A stretch of 8,414 bases of DNA from Acidobacteriota bacterium (lineage in GTDB: Bacteria; Acidobacteriota; Terriglobia; Acidoferrales; UBA7541): positions 1-8,414 of the forward strand of contig JAFAZL010000198.1 in assembly GCA_019239815.1 (NCBI GenBank), in the 5' to 3' direction. The position numbers were made by a program, and so were the translations under genes. The notes beneath the pieces are model-generated. The model ran no database searches and was not told where the DNA came from. It saw only the letters and a list, made by a program, of their open reading frames with translations. Shown here one piece after another: positions 1 through 7,083 of this stretch (its first letter is position 1; every line of letters starts with the position of its first letter).

Positions 1-708
1 GCCGCCATCATCGTCGCCCCCGGTGGCAGCTATCACCACCTCGCCGCCAATCACGAAGGCCGTCAAATCGCCAACTGGTTCAACGCCATGGGCGTCACCG
101 CTTTCGTTTTGCAGTATCGACTCGGCCCGCGTTATCACCATCCGATCGAACTCGGCGATGCGCAGCGCGCGATGCGCCTCGTCCGCAGCCGCGCCAAAGA
201 CTTCAACGTCGATCCCGCTAGGCTCGGTTTCATGGGATTCTCCGCAGGCGGCCACCTCGCCTCTACGCTCGCGACCCATTTTGACGCTGGCAACGCCTCC
301 GATTTCGATCCCATCAATCACGAAAACTGTCGCCCCGACTTCGTGATCCTCGCCTACCCCGTAATCTCCATGACCGCCGACTACTCCCACAAGGGCTCCG
401 CCGAAAATCTCCTCGGCACACCGCCCGATCCCGCCCTCGCCAAACAGCTCTCTAACGAGTTCAACGTTACAGGATCCACTCCTCCTGCGTTCCTCTTTAC
501 CACTTCCGCTGACACGCTCGTTCCGCCCGAAAACACGGTCGCGTTCTACCTCGCATTGCGAAAGGCAGGTGTCCCCGCCGAAATGCACATCTTCGAAAAA
601 GGCCCGCACGGCGTCGGGCTCGCCCTCAACGATGTTGCACTGTCCGAATGGGGAGTCCTGCTGAGGAATTGGCTGTACGTACGCGGCGCAATCGTGCCCG
701 CAAACTAA
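1..708 (+). CDS. Alpha/beta hydrolase, acetyl-esterase type (5' partial)
   Basis: The frame is open from base 1 to TAA at 706-708, so the N-terminus lies outside the window and 235 codons are visible. Motifs seen, numbered within the fragment: an oxyanion-hole segment PGGSYHHLA (residues 7-15); the nucleophile elbow GFSAGG with Ser81 (GxSxG); the acid residue in SADTLVPPENT with Asp171; and the catalytic His203 in EKGPHGVGLA. All three triad residues are present and correctly ordered. The HGG-like opening and the HxFEKGxHGxGL ending are typical of Aes/BD-FAE-like carboxylesterases, a group that includes acetylxylan and acetyl-oligosaccharide esterases. The exact substrate cannot be read from the sequence. 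The missing N-terminus leaves open whether it is exported. It ends 9 bp before the stop of the opposing TPR gene. An acetyl-xylooligosaccharide esterase would fit the GH3 gene at the other end of the window, but that link is inference. Confidence 0.9.
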   Translation, partial: AAIIVAPGGSYHHLAANHEGRQIANWFNAMGVTAFVLQYRLGPRYHHPIELGDAQRAMRLVRSRAKDFNVDPARLGFMGFSAGGHLASTLATHFDAGNASDFDPINHENCRPDFVILAYPVISMTADYSHKGSAENLLGTPPDPALAKQLSNEFNVTGSTPPAFLFTTSADTLVPPENTVAFYLALRKAGVPAEMHIFEKGPHGVGLALNDVALSEWGVLLRNWLYVRGAIVPAN

Positions 709-717
709 GCACAGAAT

Positions 718-1920
718 TTACTCCGGCGGTGCCGTCGACGGCTTCGGCATCTTCGACGCAACATCGTCAGCCGCCTTCTCATGCAGTCTCTGTACTTTCG
801 CAAACTCCGCCTGCGCCTTCTGGCTCTCACCCATCGTCTGATACAGCCGCCCCAGCCGGAAGTGCGCATCGGGCTGCGTCGGGTCTAACTCCACTGCGCG
901 TTGGAGCGCGGTCAGCGCCTCGGGATACCGCTTCAAATCCATCAGTGCCGCTCCCAGATCCACATACGCGACGCGAATGTCGTTCCTCTGTCGCACGACC
1001 CGCTCCAAATATTTCACTGCCTCTTCCGGCTTGTCTTCCTTCAGCGCGATATCGCCGAGATACGCCAGCGACTGCGCGTGATTCGCATCCACCTTTAACT
1101 CTTCCTCAAACGACGCTTTCGCTTCATCCAGATGGCTCGACTTCCAGTGCAAATACCCCAGCCCAAAATTTGCTTCCGGCTCCTTTGGGTTCTCTTTGAC
1201 CGCTTCCTGAAACTCCGTAATCGCTTCCGGAGTCCGCCCCAACCCATCCAGCGCTTGACCCACTAGCACGTGTACCTGCGCTGAATTCGGATTCTGCTCA
1301 ACGATCAGTCGAAACTCCCGCTCTGCGCACGCAAATTCCTTCGCCAGCAGGCAGCTCTGCGCCAGCACTTTCCTCAATTCCGCGCTGTTCGGGTTCGCCT
1401 GCACCACCGGCTCCAGATACTTGATCGCGTCGGAAAATTTCTTGGCGCCATAAAAGCTCAGCCCTAGCAAAGTCCGCGCCTGCCCGCTGTTTGGATCAGC
1501 TGTTACCGCCGCAGTAAGAGGCGCGATCGCCTCTTGAAAATGCCCTTGCTTAAATTCTGCGATGCCCCAGTTGAGCTCAACTCCCGGCATGGTCGGTGCC
1601 AGGTTTGCCGCCTTGCGATACGCCGGTACGGCCTCGGCGTACTTATTCTGGTGCGCCAGCACAAATCCCAGATTCGCATACGCCACCGCATCCCGCGGAT
1701 TCTGCGCCACGGCCGTGCGCCAGTTCTTCTCCGCCTCGGCAAAATTCCCCTGCTGCTGTGCAGCCATCGCCTCCACTGCCGCCGGACTTTGCGCCCACGC
1801 AGTCTTGGCTGGAGCCACAAACATTGCGATTAGGCACAAACCAAGAAAGGGAAGATGTCGCCGCCTCCAACCGGCTATGACGAGATTCAAATCTGTGTTG
1901 GAAAAATTGCCGTTGAACAT
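718..1920 (-). CDS. Secreted tetratricopeptide-repeat (TPR) protein
   Basis: A 400-residue protein. The N-terminus has a basic stretch (Arg19-Arg21), a hydrophobic run (about 23-37) and a likely signal peptidase I site AWA|Q after residue 43, so it is predicted to be exported to the periplasm. Residues about 48-380 form roughly ten consecutive 34-residue TPR units. Each unit has the W/L-G-Y-A-F-A-P rhythm and usually ends in NP, DP or AP (e.g. QNPRD, ADPNS, ENPKE, LDPTQ). The tail is charged, then proline-rich. TPR arrays are protein-protein scaffolds; no catalytic domain is present and the partner is unknown. The ATG at 1920 is the first possible start because an in-frame TAG lies 9 nt upstream. 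No good Shine-Dalgarno sequence precedes it. Three arginines before the hydrophobic run loosely resemble a Tat motif, but the match is poor. The gene is probably monocistronic: its 3' neighbour is convergent and a terminator separates it from the receptor gene. Confidence 0.9.
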   Translation of the reverse strand: MFNGNFSNTDLNLVIAGWRRRHLPFLGLCLIAMFVAPAKTAWAQSPAAVEAMAAQQQGNFAEAEKNWRTAVAQNPRDAVAYANLGFVLAHQNKYAEAVPAYRKAANLAPTMPGVELNWGIAEFKQGHFQEAIAPLTAAVTADPNSGQARTLLGLSFYGAKKFSDAIKYLEPVVQANPNSAELRKVLAQSCLLAKEFACAEREFRLIVEQNPNSAQVHVLVGQALDGLGRTPEAITEFQEAVKENPKEPEANFGLGYLHWKSSHLDEAKASFEEELKVDANHAQSLAYLGDIALKEDKPEEAVKYLERVVRQRNDIRVAYVDLGAALMDLKRYPEALTALQRAVELDPTQPDAHFRLGRLYQTMGESQKAQAEFAKVQRLHEKAADDVASKMPKPSTAPPE

Positions 1921-1961
1921 TGCGTTCTAGTGTATCGCCCTCATTCGAAATTGCCGCGTCG

Positions 1962-1990
1962 TTTCGACCCGTGGGCGACCGAGCCGTCAA
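1962..1990 (-). promoter_or_regulatory. Candidate promoter of the TPR gene
   Basis: On the minus strand a TTGACG -35 hexamer (1985-1990) is followed, after a 17-bp spacer, by TCGAAA (1962-1967). The latter is only a 3/6 match to the -10 consensus. The predicted leader would be about 35 nt. The -35 box is half of a perfect GTCAA-T-TTGAC palindrome (1986-1996), which could be an operator or chance. The position between terminator and start codon is right, but the weak -10 keeps confidence low. Confidence 0.3.
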
Positions 1991-2013
1991 TTTGACACAG
2001 GGAAACAGTCCAC

Positions 2014-2047
2014 AAAAAAAAACGCGGCGGGATTTGATCCCGCCGCG
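2014..2047 (-). terminator. Rho-independent terminator of the TonB receptor gene
   Basis: A perfect 10-bp GC-rich stem (2023-2032 paired with 2038-2047; arm CGCGGCGGGA) has a 5-nt loop. On the minus strand it is followed directly by nine Ts (2014-2022 read as A on the plus strand). It starts 60 nt after the receptor stop codon and reads in the same direction. This is a textbook intrinsic terminator and separates the receptor transcript from the TPR gene downstream. Confidence 0.93.
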
Positions 2048-2092
2048 CCTTCATTTCCTTGAACTGAGCCCATTGCCCGGAGCCAATCTCAG

Positions 2093-2107
2093 CCCCAGGC
2101 TCTGGGG
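2093..2107 (-). other. Small stem-loop directly after the receptor stop codon
   Basis: CCCCAG and CTGGGG form a 6-bp stem with a 3-nt loop. It begins at the base immediately 3' of the receptor TAA. There is no T-tract, so it is not a terminator by itself. It could protect the 3' end or be chance. Confidence 0.35.
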
Positions 2108-5100
2108 TTAGAAGTAGATCTTCCCGCCAAGCTGGAAGATGCGTGGATCGAACGCCGACGTAACCGCGCCGAAGTTGCTCGAGCCGAGTTGATTGCTGAC
2201 CTGGTTGAACTGCGTGTGGTTCCAGGTGTTGAACGTCTCGACGCGCAGCTCGAAGCGGCTGCCACGGCTCTCGCTGATCACGAAGCTCTTGAACAGAGAG
2301 AGGTTCCAGTTGTCGCGGCCAGGGCCACGCAGTGAGTTGTGTTTGGCATCGCCGAAGGCGCCAACGGCCGGTGCAGCGAAAGCTGCGGTGTTGAACCATT
2401 CGTTGACTGTGTGAGGATATGAATTGGACGCAACCTGATCCGGACGGTTGACGGCGTTGGGTAGCCCGTTCCCATCTTGTCCGCCTGATAGGCGCGGATT
2501 GATCGGCAGGCCTGAAGTGGCAGTTATGATGCCCGACACTTCCCATCCGCCGAGGGTGGTCTTGACGAACCGATTTTCCGTATGGCGGAAGATCGGCAGG
2601 TCGTACACGAAGTTGGCCGAGAAGTTGTGGGTACGGTCGTAGCCGCCCGGGCCGACGTCATAAAGCCAGCCGGCATAGGGGTTCGACACGTTCTGCAGGT
2701 CTTGTCCACCATTTCCTGTGCCCCCGACCGTATCGATCGTGCGCGACAGTGTGTAGAAGGCCCGCAGATTGAGGTCACGTCCGACTTGCGTACTCAGGTC
2801 AACTTGCAGACTGTTGTAGTGTGAGTTCGCTTCGTTCCTGGACAGATCGATGGAATGGAAGCCCGGATATGGAAGTCCGGCTGCAGTGTTGTAGTTTGCG
2901 CCGCCGATGATTGAAGCGAGGGCGCCAGGATCCGGCAGGTTCGCCTCGCGATAATCGTTCTGGAAGCGGTTCGTGTTGCCGACGTATGCGACTCCCAACA
3001 CCGACCGGGCGCCGAGTTGCCGCTGCACGCCGATGCTCCACTGGTAGCTGGCTGGCTGCTTATATTGGTCGATCGCCAAGCCGGTGATGCTGGCTGGGTT
3101 GATCGGCAGCGCCGCTGCTACGCCCGTGGCGAGGGCCAAGTGTGGATTCACGAGTTCCACTGGAACCGGGGTGTTCAACTGGAAGCTGAACGGGATGTTC
3201 GGACCGGCGTTGTACATATCGTTGCCCTGGATGCGTTCGTACATGATACCGAAGCCGCCACGGACAACCGTCTTGCCGTTCCCCGTCATGTCATACGCGA
3301 ACCCGATGCGCGGACCAAAGTTCGCCCAGTGGTTGTTCACAAGGCCCTTCGGTACGCCATTCTGGCCCGGAATGCCGATGCCGTTCAGGTACAGAGGAAC
3401 GCCGGCGAGAATCGGATTCGGGCTGGTACCCAAACCGGGGCTGATTGCCGTGCAACCCGGATCGGTTGCGCTGGCGCAGAGCGTTCCGGCAGTGTTAAAC
3501 GTCGCCGCATTGGCAGGATTGTAGAGCGACGGATAGAAGTTGCCCATCCGGTTATTCGCTTCATACGTGTGTGGCACCCCGTCCCAACGCAATCCGAGGT
3601 TCACGGTCAGCTTGCGGTTTACGCGCCAGTTGTCCTGGACGTATGCGGCATACGAAACGTTGTTCCACTGTCCGTGGTCTTGGACGGCCAGTTCTTGGTA
3701 GCTCTTCGCATCGCCTAGCAAGAAGTCTGCGAAGTCGTTGCCGGTAAACGTTCCGTCGAACGTGAAGCCGCCTTGGGTCTGACCGAATAGGTCCTGCGTC
3801 TTCTTATAAATTGCCCAGCTGAAGCCAAACTTCAACTGGTGTGCGCCCTTGGTCCAAGAGAGGTCGTCGCGGATCTGATAATCGTCCGCCTTGTTGTGCC
3901 ACGGCCAGCTCGAGATTTCGAACTTCGCGCCTGTTTGTTTGGTAAGGTCGATGTTCGGAATGCGGTCCAAATTGTTCGGGCCAGAGAAGAACCGCGTGTT
4001 CGTCGAATCGTATCCTGTCGGTAGTGCCAGACTTCCGAGCCCTGCACCCGGGAAGGGCACGATGTTGATTCGGTTGCCGTTGTAGTTGAACGCGATCTCA
4101 TTCAACAGGTTCGGATTGATCGCGTACGTTGTGTGCACAACCGCGCTGTACGATGGGTTACCGAACGTATCGCCGACCGTCGGAATGTTCGCACCGCTCC
4201 ACTGGCTGATAGCGAAGCCTTGCGAGACCTGTTCCGCGATGAAGTGACCGAACACCGAAAACTTGCTGCTGAAATTGTGGTCGATACGGACGACTTCTTC
4301 CTTCAAGCTCGTCGGTGCGGTTGCCGCGCCGGTGAACTGATCGTTTGCTCCCGTTGGGGCAGGGAAGATGCCCGCCGTGAGCAGCGCCGTCGCGTTGGGG
4401 CTGATCATGCACGAGGGGATAATGTTTCCTGGGAACGGAGAACCCTGCACGACCCCTGCGGGAGCTACTCCACCCGGGCAGTTCGCGAACAAAACGCTAG
4501 GTGCCACCTGTGCCGTTGTCGGCACATTGACGGGCGTCGACACGGTGCTCAAATTGCCGCCGTACGTCGCCGGATCGGGAACCGTCTGGCTATTGTTCAC
4601 GCTGCCCTGGATCAGGCGGCGCCATTCCATGTTGTAAAAGAAGAAGGTCTTCTTGCGGTCGCGGTTGTAGAACTTGCCGAGCGTAACCGGGCCGCCTACG
4701 TTGAAGCCGAACACGTTCAAACGCAATTCCGCAACCTTCGCCGGAGCCGCGTTGAAGAAGTTGCGTGCATCGAACGCATCGTTACGATTGAATTCCCATG
4801 CCGACGCATGCAAAGTGCTCGAGCCGGACTTGAGAACCATCGTCATCGTACCGGCAGAAGACAAACCGTAATCTGCGCTGTAGTTCGATGTCAGTTGGCG
4901 GAATTCCGCGATTGCGTCGGTCGAAGGAGCAATGCTCATTCCCCCCGCGCCGCCGCGGTCATCGTCTTCGCCGCCATCCAACAAGTAAATGTTGTGGTTC
5001 TGCCGGAGACCGTTGAACTCCACGTTCGAGTCGCCGCCGACTGGAGTGTTTACATAGCCGTTCACCTGGCTCGATGCTCCAGGAGCGAGGGCCGCCAGCT

Positions 5101-5605
5101 GATAAACGCTGCGCCCATTGATTGCGATCTGCGACATCTGTTGGCCGGTGATGACGTTACTCTGCTCACCGGAGTCCGTTTGGACGCGTACTTCGTTGGC
5201 TTCGACGGTCACCGTTTCTTGAGCGCCGCCGAGTTGCATCTGGAAGTCGATACGGGTACGGTCGCCGACCTGAAGAACCAAACCCTTCTGTTCAGCAACC
5301 TTGAAGCCCGATGCCTCTGCCTTGACGTCGTAATGTCCGATTTTCAACTCGGGCATAACGTATGCTCCCGAGTCGCCCGTCACCACCGTAGACACCAAGC
5401 CGGTTTCGATGCTCGTCGCACTCACTTTCACATTCGGAACAGCAGCGCCCGACGGATCCGTAATGGTTCCGACGATCGTTGCGTCCTGTGCTTTTGCTGT
5501 GAAGGAGAGGGCAACCAACGCTAGACACAGTACAAATAGATGATGCAGCCGAACGTGTTTCAGAGCTGTGAATACACTCCGACCACACGAGGAAAATAGA
5601 TGCAT
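2108..5605 (-). CDS. TonB-dependent outer-membrane receptor, Oar-like, with CarboxypepD_reg domain
   Basis: An 1165-residue outer-membrane transporter expected to bring a substrate across the outer membrane using TonB/ExbBD energy. Layout seen: signal peptide 1-39 (hydrophobic about 23-37, cleavage AKA|Q); carboxypeptidase-regulatory-like beta-sandwich about 41-126 (GTITDPSGAAVPNVKV, then SGAYVMPELKIGHYDVKAEA); plug about 140-262 (INGRSVYQLAALAPG, YLLDGGEDDDRGG, DAIAEFRQLTSNYSADYG); a beta-barrel for the rest, ending in a terminal Phe (KIYF) as outer-membrane barrel substrates of the BAM complex do. Length and layout match the large acidobacterial/Oar-like TonB receptors. No SusD gene lies beside it, unlike Bacteroidetes SusCD pairs. 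The start is fixed by a strong TAGGAGG with a 7-nt spacer. The gene has its own promoter, operator and terminator. The ligand is unknown; a plant-polysaccharide oligosaccharide is inferred from the neighbouring GH3 gene and sugar-type regulator. An acidic DGGEDDD stretch in the plug might bind a cation. Confidence 0.95.
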   Translation of the reverse strand: MHLFSSCGRSVFTALKHVRLHHLFVLCLALVALSFTAKAQDATIVGTITDPSGAAVPNVKVSATSIETGLVSTVVTGDSGAYVMPELKIGHYDVKAEASGFKVAEQKGLVLQVGDRTRIDFQMQLGGAQETVTVEANEVRVQTDSGEQSNVITGQQMSQIAINGRSVYQLAALAPGASSQVNGYVNTPVGGDSNVEFNGLRQNHNIYLLDGGEDDDRGGAGGMSIAPSTDAIAEFRQLTSNYSADYGLSSAGTMTMVLKSGSSTLHASAWEFNRNDAFDARNFFNAAPAKVAELRLNVFGFNVGGPVTLGKFYNRDRKKTFFFYNMEWRRLIQGSVNNSQTVPDPATYGGNLSTVSTPVNVPTTAQVAPSVLFANCPGGVAPAGVVQGSPFPGNIIPSCMISPNATALLTAGIFPAPTGANDQFTGAATAPTSLKEEVVRIDHNFSSKFSVFGHFIAEQVSQGFAISQWSGANIPTVGDTFGNPSYSAVVHTTYAINPNLLNEIAFNYNGNRINIVPFPGAGLGSLALPTGYDSTNTRFFSGPNNLDRIPNIDLTKQTGAKFEISSWPWHNKADDYQIRDDLSWTKGAHQLKFGFSWAIYKKTQDLFGQTQGGFTFDGTFTGNDFADFLLGDAKSYQELAVQDHGQWNNVSYAAYVQDNWRVNRKLTVNLGLRWDGVPHTYEANNRMGNFYPSLYNPANAATFNTAGTLCASATDPGCTAISPGLGTSPNPILAGVPLYLNGIGIPGQNGVPKGLVNNHWANFGPRIGFAYDMTGNGKTVVRGGFGIMYERIQGNDMYNAGPNIPFSFQLNTPVPVELVNPHLALATGVAAALPINPASITGLAIDQYKQPASYQWSIGVQRQLGARSVLGVAYVGNTNRFQNDYREANLPDPGALASIIGGANYNTAAGLPYPGFHSIDLSRNEANSHYNSLQVDLSTQVGRDLNLRAFYTLSRTIDTVGGTGNGGQDLQNVSNPYAGWLYDVGPGGYDRTHNFSANFVYDLPIFRHTENRFVKTTLGGWEVSGIITATSGLPINPRLSGGQDGNGLPNAVNRPDQVASNSYPHTVNEWFNTAAFAAPAVGAFGDAKHNSLRGPGRDNWNLSLFKSFVISESRGSRFELRVETFNTWNHTQFNQVSNQLGSSNFGAVTSAFDPRIFQLGGKIYF

Positions 5606-5612
5606 TTACGTG

Positions 5613-5619
5613 CCTCCTA
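5613..5619 (-). promoter_or_regulatory. Ribosome binding site of the TonB receptor gene
   Basis: TAGGAGG on the minus strand is followed by a 7-nt spacer and the ATG at 5605. It is the strongest Shine-Dalgarno match in the window and supports the long N-terminal region of the receptor signal peptide. Confidence 0.85.
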
Positions 5620-5625
5620 CACCCC

Positions 5626-5646
5626 ACGGCGATTTGGTATCGCCGT
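5626..5646 (-). other. 5'-UTR hairpin of the receptor mRNA
   Basis: ACGGCGAT and ATCGCCGT pair in a perfect 8-bp stem with a 5-nt loop (5634-5638). It lies 6 nt upstream of the ribosome binding site and, if the promoter call is right, starts within about 10 nt of the mRNA 5' end. Such 5'-terminal stems can protect mRNA from decay or modulate translation. The upstream end overlaps the operator by four bases, so the two signals share sequence. Confidence 0.55.
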
Positions 5647-5657
5647 TAACGTACACG
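5643..5657 (-). promoter_or_regulatory. Putative LacI-family operator, receptor copy
   Basis: On the minus strand this reads CGTGTACGTTAACGG, identical over all 15 bases to 7087-7101 on the plus strand. The 12-bp core GTGTACGTTAAC matches its own reverse complement at 8 of 12 positions and is centred on ACGT, the central-CpG dyad typical of LacI-family operators. It lies just downstream of the candidate -10 and covers the expected transcription start, a classical repression position. Assignment to the adjacent LacI protein is inference from proximity and motif type. Confidence 0.65.
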
Positions 5658-5660
5658 GAG

Positions 5661-5688
5661 ATTCCTCCGGTTCAGCCCTCCCTGTCAA
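5661..5688 (-). promoter_or_regulatory. Promoter of the TonB receptor gene
   Basis: A perfect TTGACA -35 box (5683-5688, minus strand) is followed after 16 bp by AGGAAT (5661-5666), a 3/6 match to the -10 consensus. The start of transcription would fall at about 5653-5655, inside the operator. The -10 also lies within a small CGGAG-ATTC-CTCCG dyad (5656-5669). The -35 is convincing; the -10 is weak, as expected if activation or derepression sets the rate. Confidence 0.5.
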
Positions 5689-5761
5689 GCATTTTTTTCG
5701 ATTCTAATGAGCGACAAGTTTGCTGGGTGAATCGCTTAATCGATTTTGTACTTCGCTTTTG

Positions 5762-5798
5762 CACCTGGCTATTTCCGCAGCCCCTCCGCAGCCAGGTG
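5762..5798. repeat. 9-bp inverted repeat with internal direct repeat
   Basis: CACCTGGCT (5762-5770) and AGCCAGGTG (5790-5798) are perfect complements separated by 19 bp. A 9-bp direct repeat, TCCGCAGCC, occurs at 5774-5782 and 5785-5793; its second copy runs into the right arm. Neither strand has a T-tract after the stem, so it is not an intrinsic terminator. It lies about 75 bp upstream of the receptor -35 box and could be a regulator site or an RNA structure in read-through from the LacI gene. Confidence 0.5.
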
Positions 5799-5810
5799 TG
5801 ATACATCGCC

Positions 5811-5825
5811 CGTGGACGTTACCTG
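5811..5825 (+). promoter_or_regulatory. Degenerate third copy of the putative operator
   Basis: CGTGGACGTTACCTG matches the 15-bp element at 12 positions, including the full ACGTTA core, in the orientation of the GH3-side copy. Its centre is 168 bp from the centre of the receptor copy, close to sixteen helical turns, which would suit DNA looping by a regulator that can bind two sites. Both the site and the looping are inference. Confidence 0.35.
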
Positions 5826-5891
5826 TGACCCGTTATGTCTATTTTTATCAACAGGTTGAACTGCCCCTCAACCTTTGTAACGTTGGTCACA
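5824..5891 (-). other. Composite stem-loop in the 3' region of the LacI-family gene
   Basis: The outer arms 5824-5835 and 5878-5891 form 12 base pairs interrupted only by a 2-nt bulge (5883-5884). They enclose a second perfect 7-bp stem (AGGTTGA at 5853-5859 with TCAACCT at 5868-5874, 8-nt loop). The structure begins 34 nt after the LacI stop codon, where a 3' end would be expected. No T-tract follows on either strand, so it is not a standard intrinsic terminator. It could stabilise the 3' end, attenuate read-through into the receptor gene, or be a paired protein site. Confidence 0.4.
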
Positions 5892-5925
5892 AGTCTTGAA
5901 ACGTCTGTATCAGGGGGCGACGCCG

Positions 5926-7020
5926 CTACCGGGAAGTCTTTGAGATCGCCTCGGTTAGCTTCAAATCGGGCATTCTCATTTCTCGAAATACATGCAGATT
6001 CGACGACATCACCACCCCCGGGCTCAGGTGTACGGCCGGAGGGAAACTCACTTTCGTCGTGAGATTGTCGGCAAGGATTCTCACTGCAAGCTGACCCTGT
6101 CGATGTGGCTGTTGATAGATCGACGCAGTGATCGTCCCTTTTTGAAAATACGAAGACATCTCCGCAAAGAGATCGGTGGTGATCAGTTTGACCTTGCCGG
6201 CCAGGCCTCGCGCTCCGAGCGCGCGGCACACGGGAAGACAATTCACCGTATTTACGTAGAGCCCAGTAACGCTCGGCGTCTTCCGCAGCAAATCGAACGT
6301 TTTCTGAAAGCTCTCGTCCTCGTCTTCGTGCCCTTCGATAACCGCCGCGATCTTGCCTCCTGGGCAGTGCTTCGGAAATGTTTCTGAAAATCCGTCCGTC
6401 TTCTTACGATGATCCTCCGCCGTCAGCATTCCGGCCACGACGGCGACCTTGGAGCCTGGGGGAAGCATCTTGCCCATCAGTTCGCCGGCTAAGCATCCGT
6501 TCAGGTATGGCTCGACGCACACGATGCACGATCTTCGACTCTCAGGAGCGTCGGTCGAGACACATACCACCGGGATGCCGTTTTCTTCGGCATCATTAAT
6601 CAGTGGAGTTAGTTCTTTCGGGCTGCCTGCGGTCAGAATGATTCCGTCCACACCATTTTGAATTAGGTCCTTGAATGCCGCAGCATCCTCAACCCCGAGC
6701 GTTTGCACCGGCCGGTTGATGAATTGAATGCCGAGCTGTGCGACGCGTTTCGCCTCGTCCAGAACTCCGCTCCACAGTTGGTCGTAGAAAAAATGAATTT
6801 CGCGCGGAATGCAGACGCCGATCCGCGCGCTTGATTTGGTTACGGACAATGCGCGTGCGGCGAGATTGGGTGTGTAACCGATCTGCCGGGCAATCTGAAG
6901 GATCCGCTGGCGCGTCGCATCCTTGATTCCGCCGCGCCCGTGTAACGCACGATCGACGGTGCCGATAGACACATTCGCCATTTCGGCGATCAGATGAATT
7001 CCGTGTCGTTCCTTGCCCAT
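5926..7020 (-). CDS. LacI-family transcriptional regulator with periplasmic-binding-protein-like sugar domain
   Basis: A 364-residue cytoplasmic DNA-binding regulator, normal length for the family. N-terminal helix-turn-helix about 8-27 (IAEMANVSIGTVDRAL); hinge helix with the conserved minor-groove Leu58 (PNLAARALS). Effector domain about 66-340 (ARIGVCIP, NGVDGIILTAGSP, GIPVVCVSTDAP, ITTDLFAEM, QQPHRQGQLAVRIL), related to ribose/xylose-type substrate-binding proteins. The TVDRALHGRGGI signature marks the LacI branch with a Peripla_BP_4-like core. These proteins usually repress sugar genes until a sugar binds. The effector is unknown; xylose or a xylooligosaccharide is a guess from the GH3 neighbour. 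The start is supported by GGGAG (7030-7034, 9-nt spacer) and by the helix-turn-helix beginning at the usual distance. The gene is divergent from the GH3 gene and upstream of the receptor gene on the same strand. Eight cysteines are visible, many for a cytosolic LacI protein. The likely target operators lie in both flanking intergenic regions. Confidence 0.94.
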   Translation of the reverse strand: MGKERHGIHLIAEMANVSIGTVDRALHGRGGIKDATRQRILQIARQIGYTPNLAARALSVTKSSARIGVCIPREIHFFYDQLWSGVLDEAKRVAQLGIQFINRPVQTLGVEDAAAFKDLIQNGVDGIILTAGSPKELTPLINDAEENGIPVVCVSTDAPESRRSCIVCVEPYLNGCLAGELMGKMLPPGSKVAVVAGMLTAEDHRKKTDGFSETFPKHCPGGKIAAVIEGHEDEDESFQKTFDLLRKTPSVTGLYVNTVNCLPVCRALGARGLAGKVKLITTDLFAEMSSYFQKGTITASIYQQPHRQGQLAVRILADNLTTKVSFPPAVHLSPGVVMSSNLHVFREMRMPDLKLTEAISKTSR

Positions 7021-7083
7021 CGGCTGCAGCTCCCGGCACTATCTTATGTCAGCGAACAACGTGCTTTGCGCACAGAGCGCTTT

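Noticed and set aside
648..1199. A 183-codon plus-strand frame across the hydrolase end and TPR gene
   Set aside because: It is Ser/Pro/Ala-rich low-complexity sequence opposite a clear TPR array and shows no family resemblance.
3017..3718. A 233-codon antisense open frame in the receptor gene
   Set aside because: Same explanation: mirror of the receptor codon bias, no domain and no start signals.
4133..5524. A 463-codon open frame antisense to the TonB receptor
   Set aside because: It lies wholly inside the well-supported receptor gene. Its translation is Arg/Val/His-rich with no recognisable domain, as GC-biased antisense frames usually are, and no ribosome binding site was found.
5738..5745. 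AATCGATT palindrome as another LacI-type operator
   Set aside because: It has a central CG, but the symmetry stops at 8 bp in an A+T-rich stretch and it does not resemble the 15-bp element.
7041..7046. TAAGAT as a -10 box for the LacI-family gene (minus strand)
   Set aside because: Transcription would start on top of the GGGAG ribosome binding site (7030-7034), and no -35 box is seen at the right distance.
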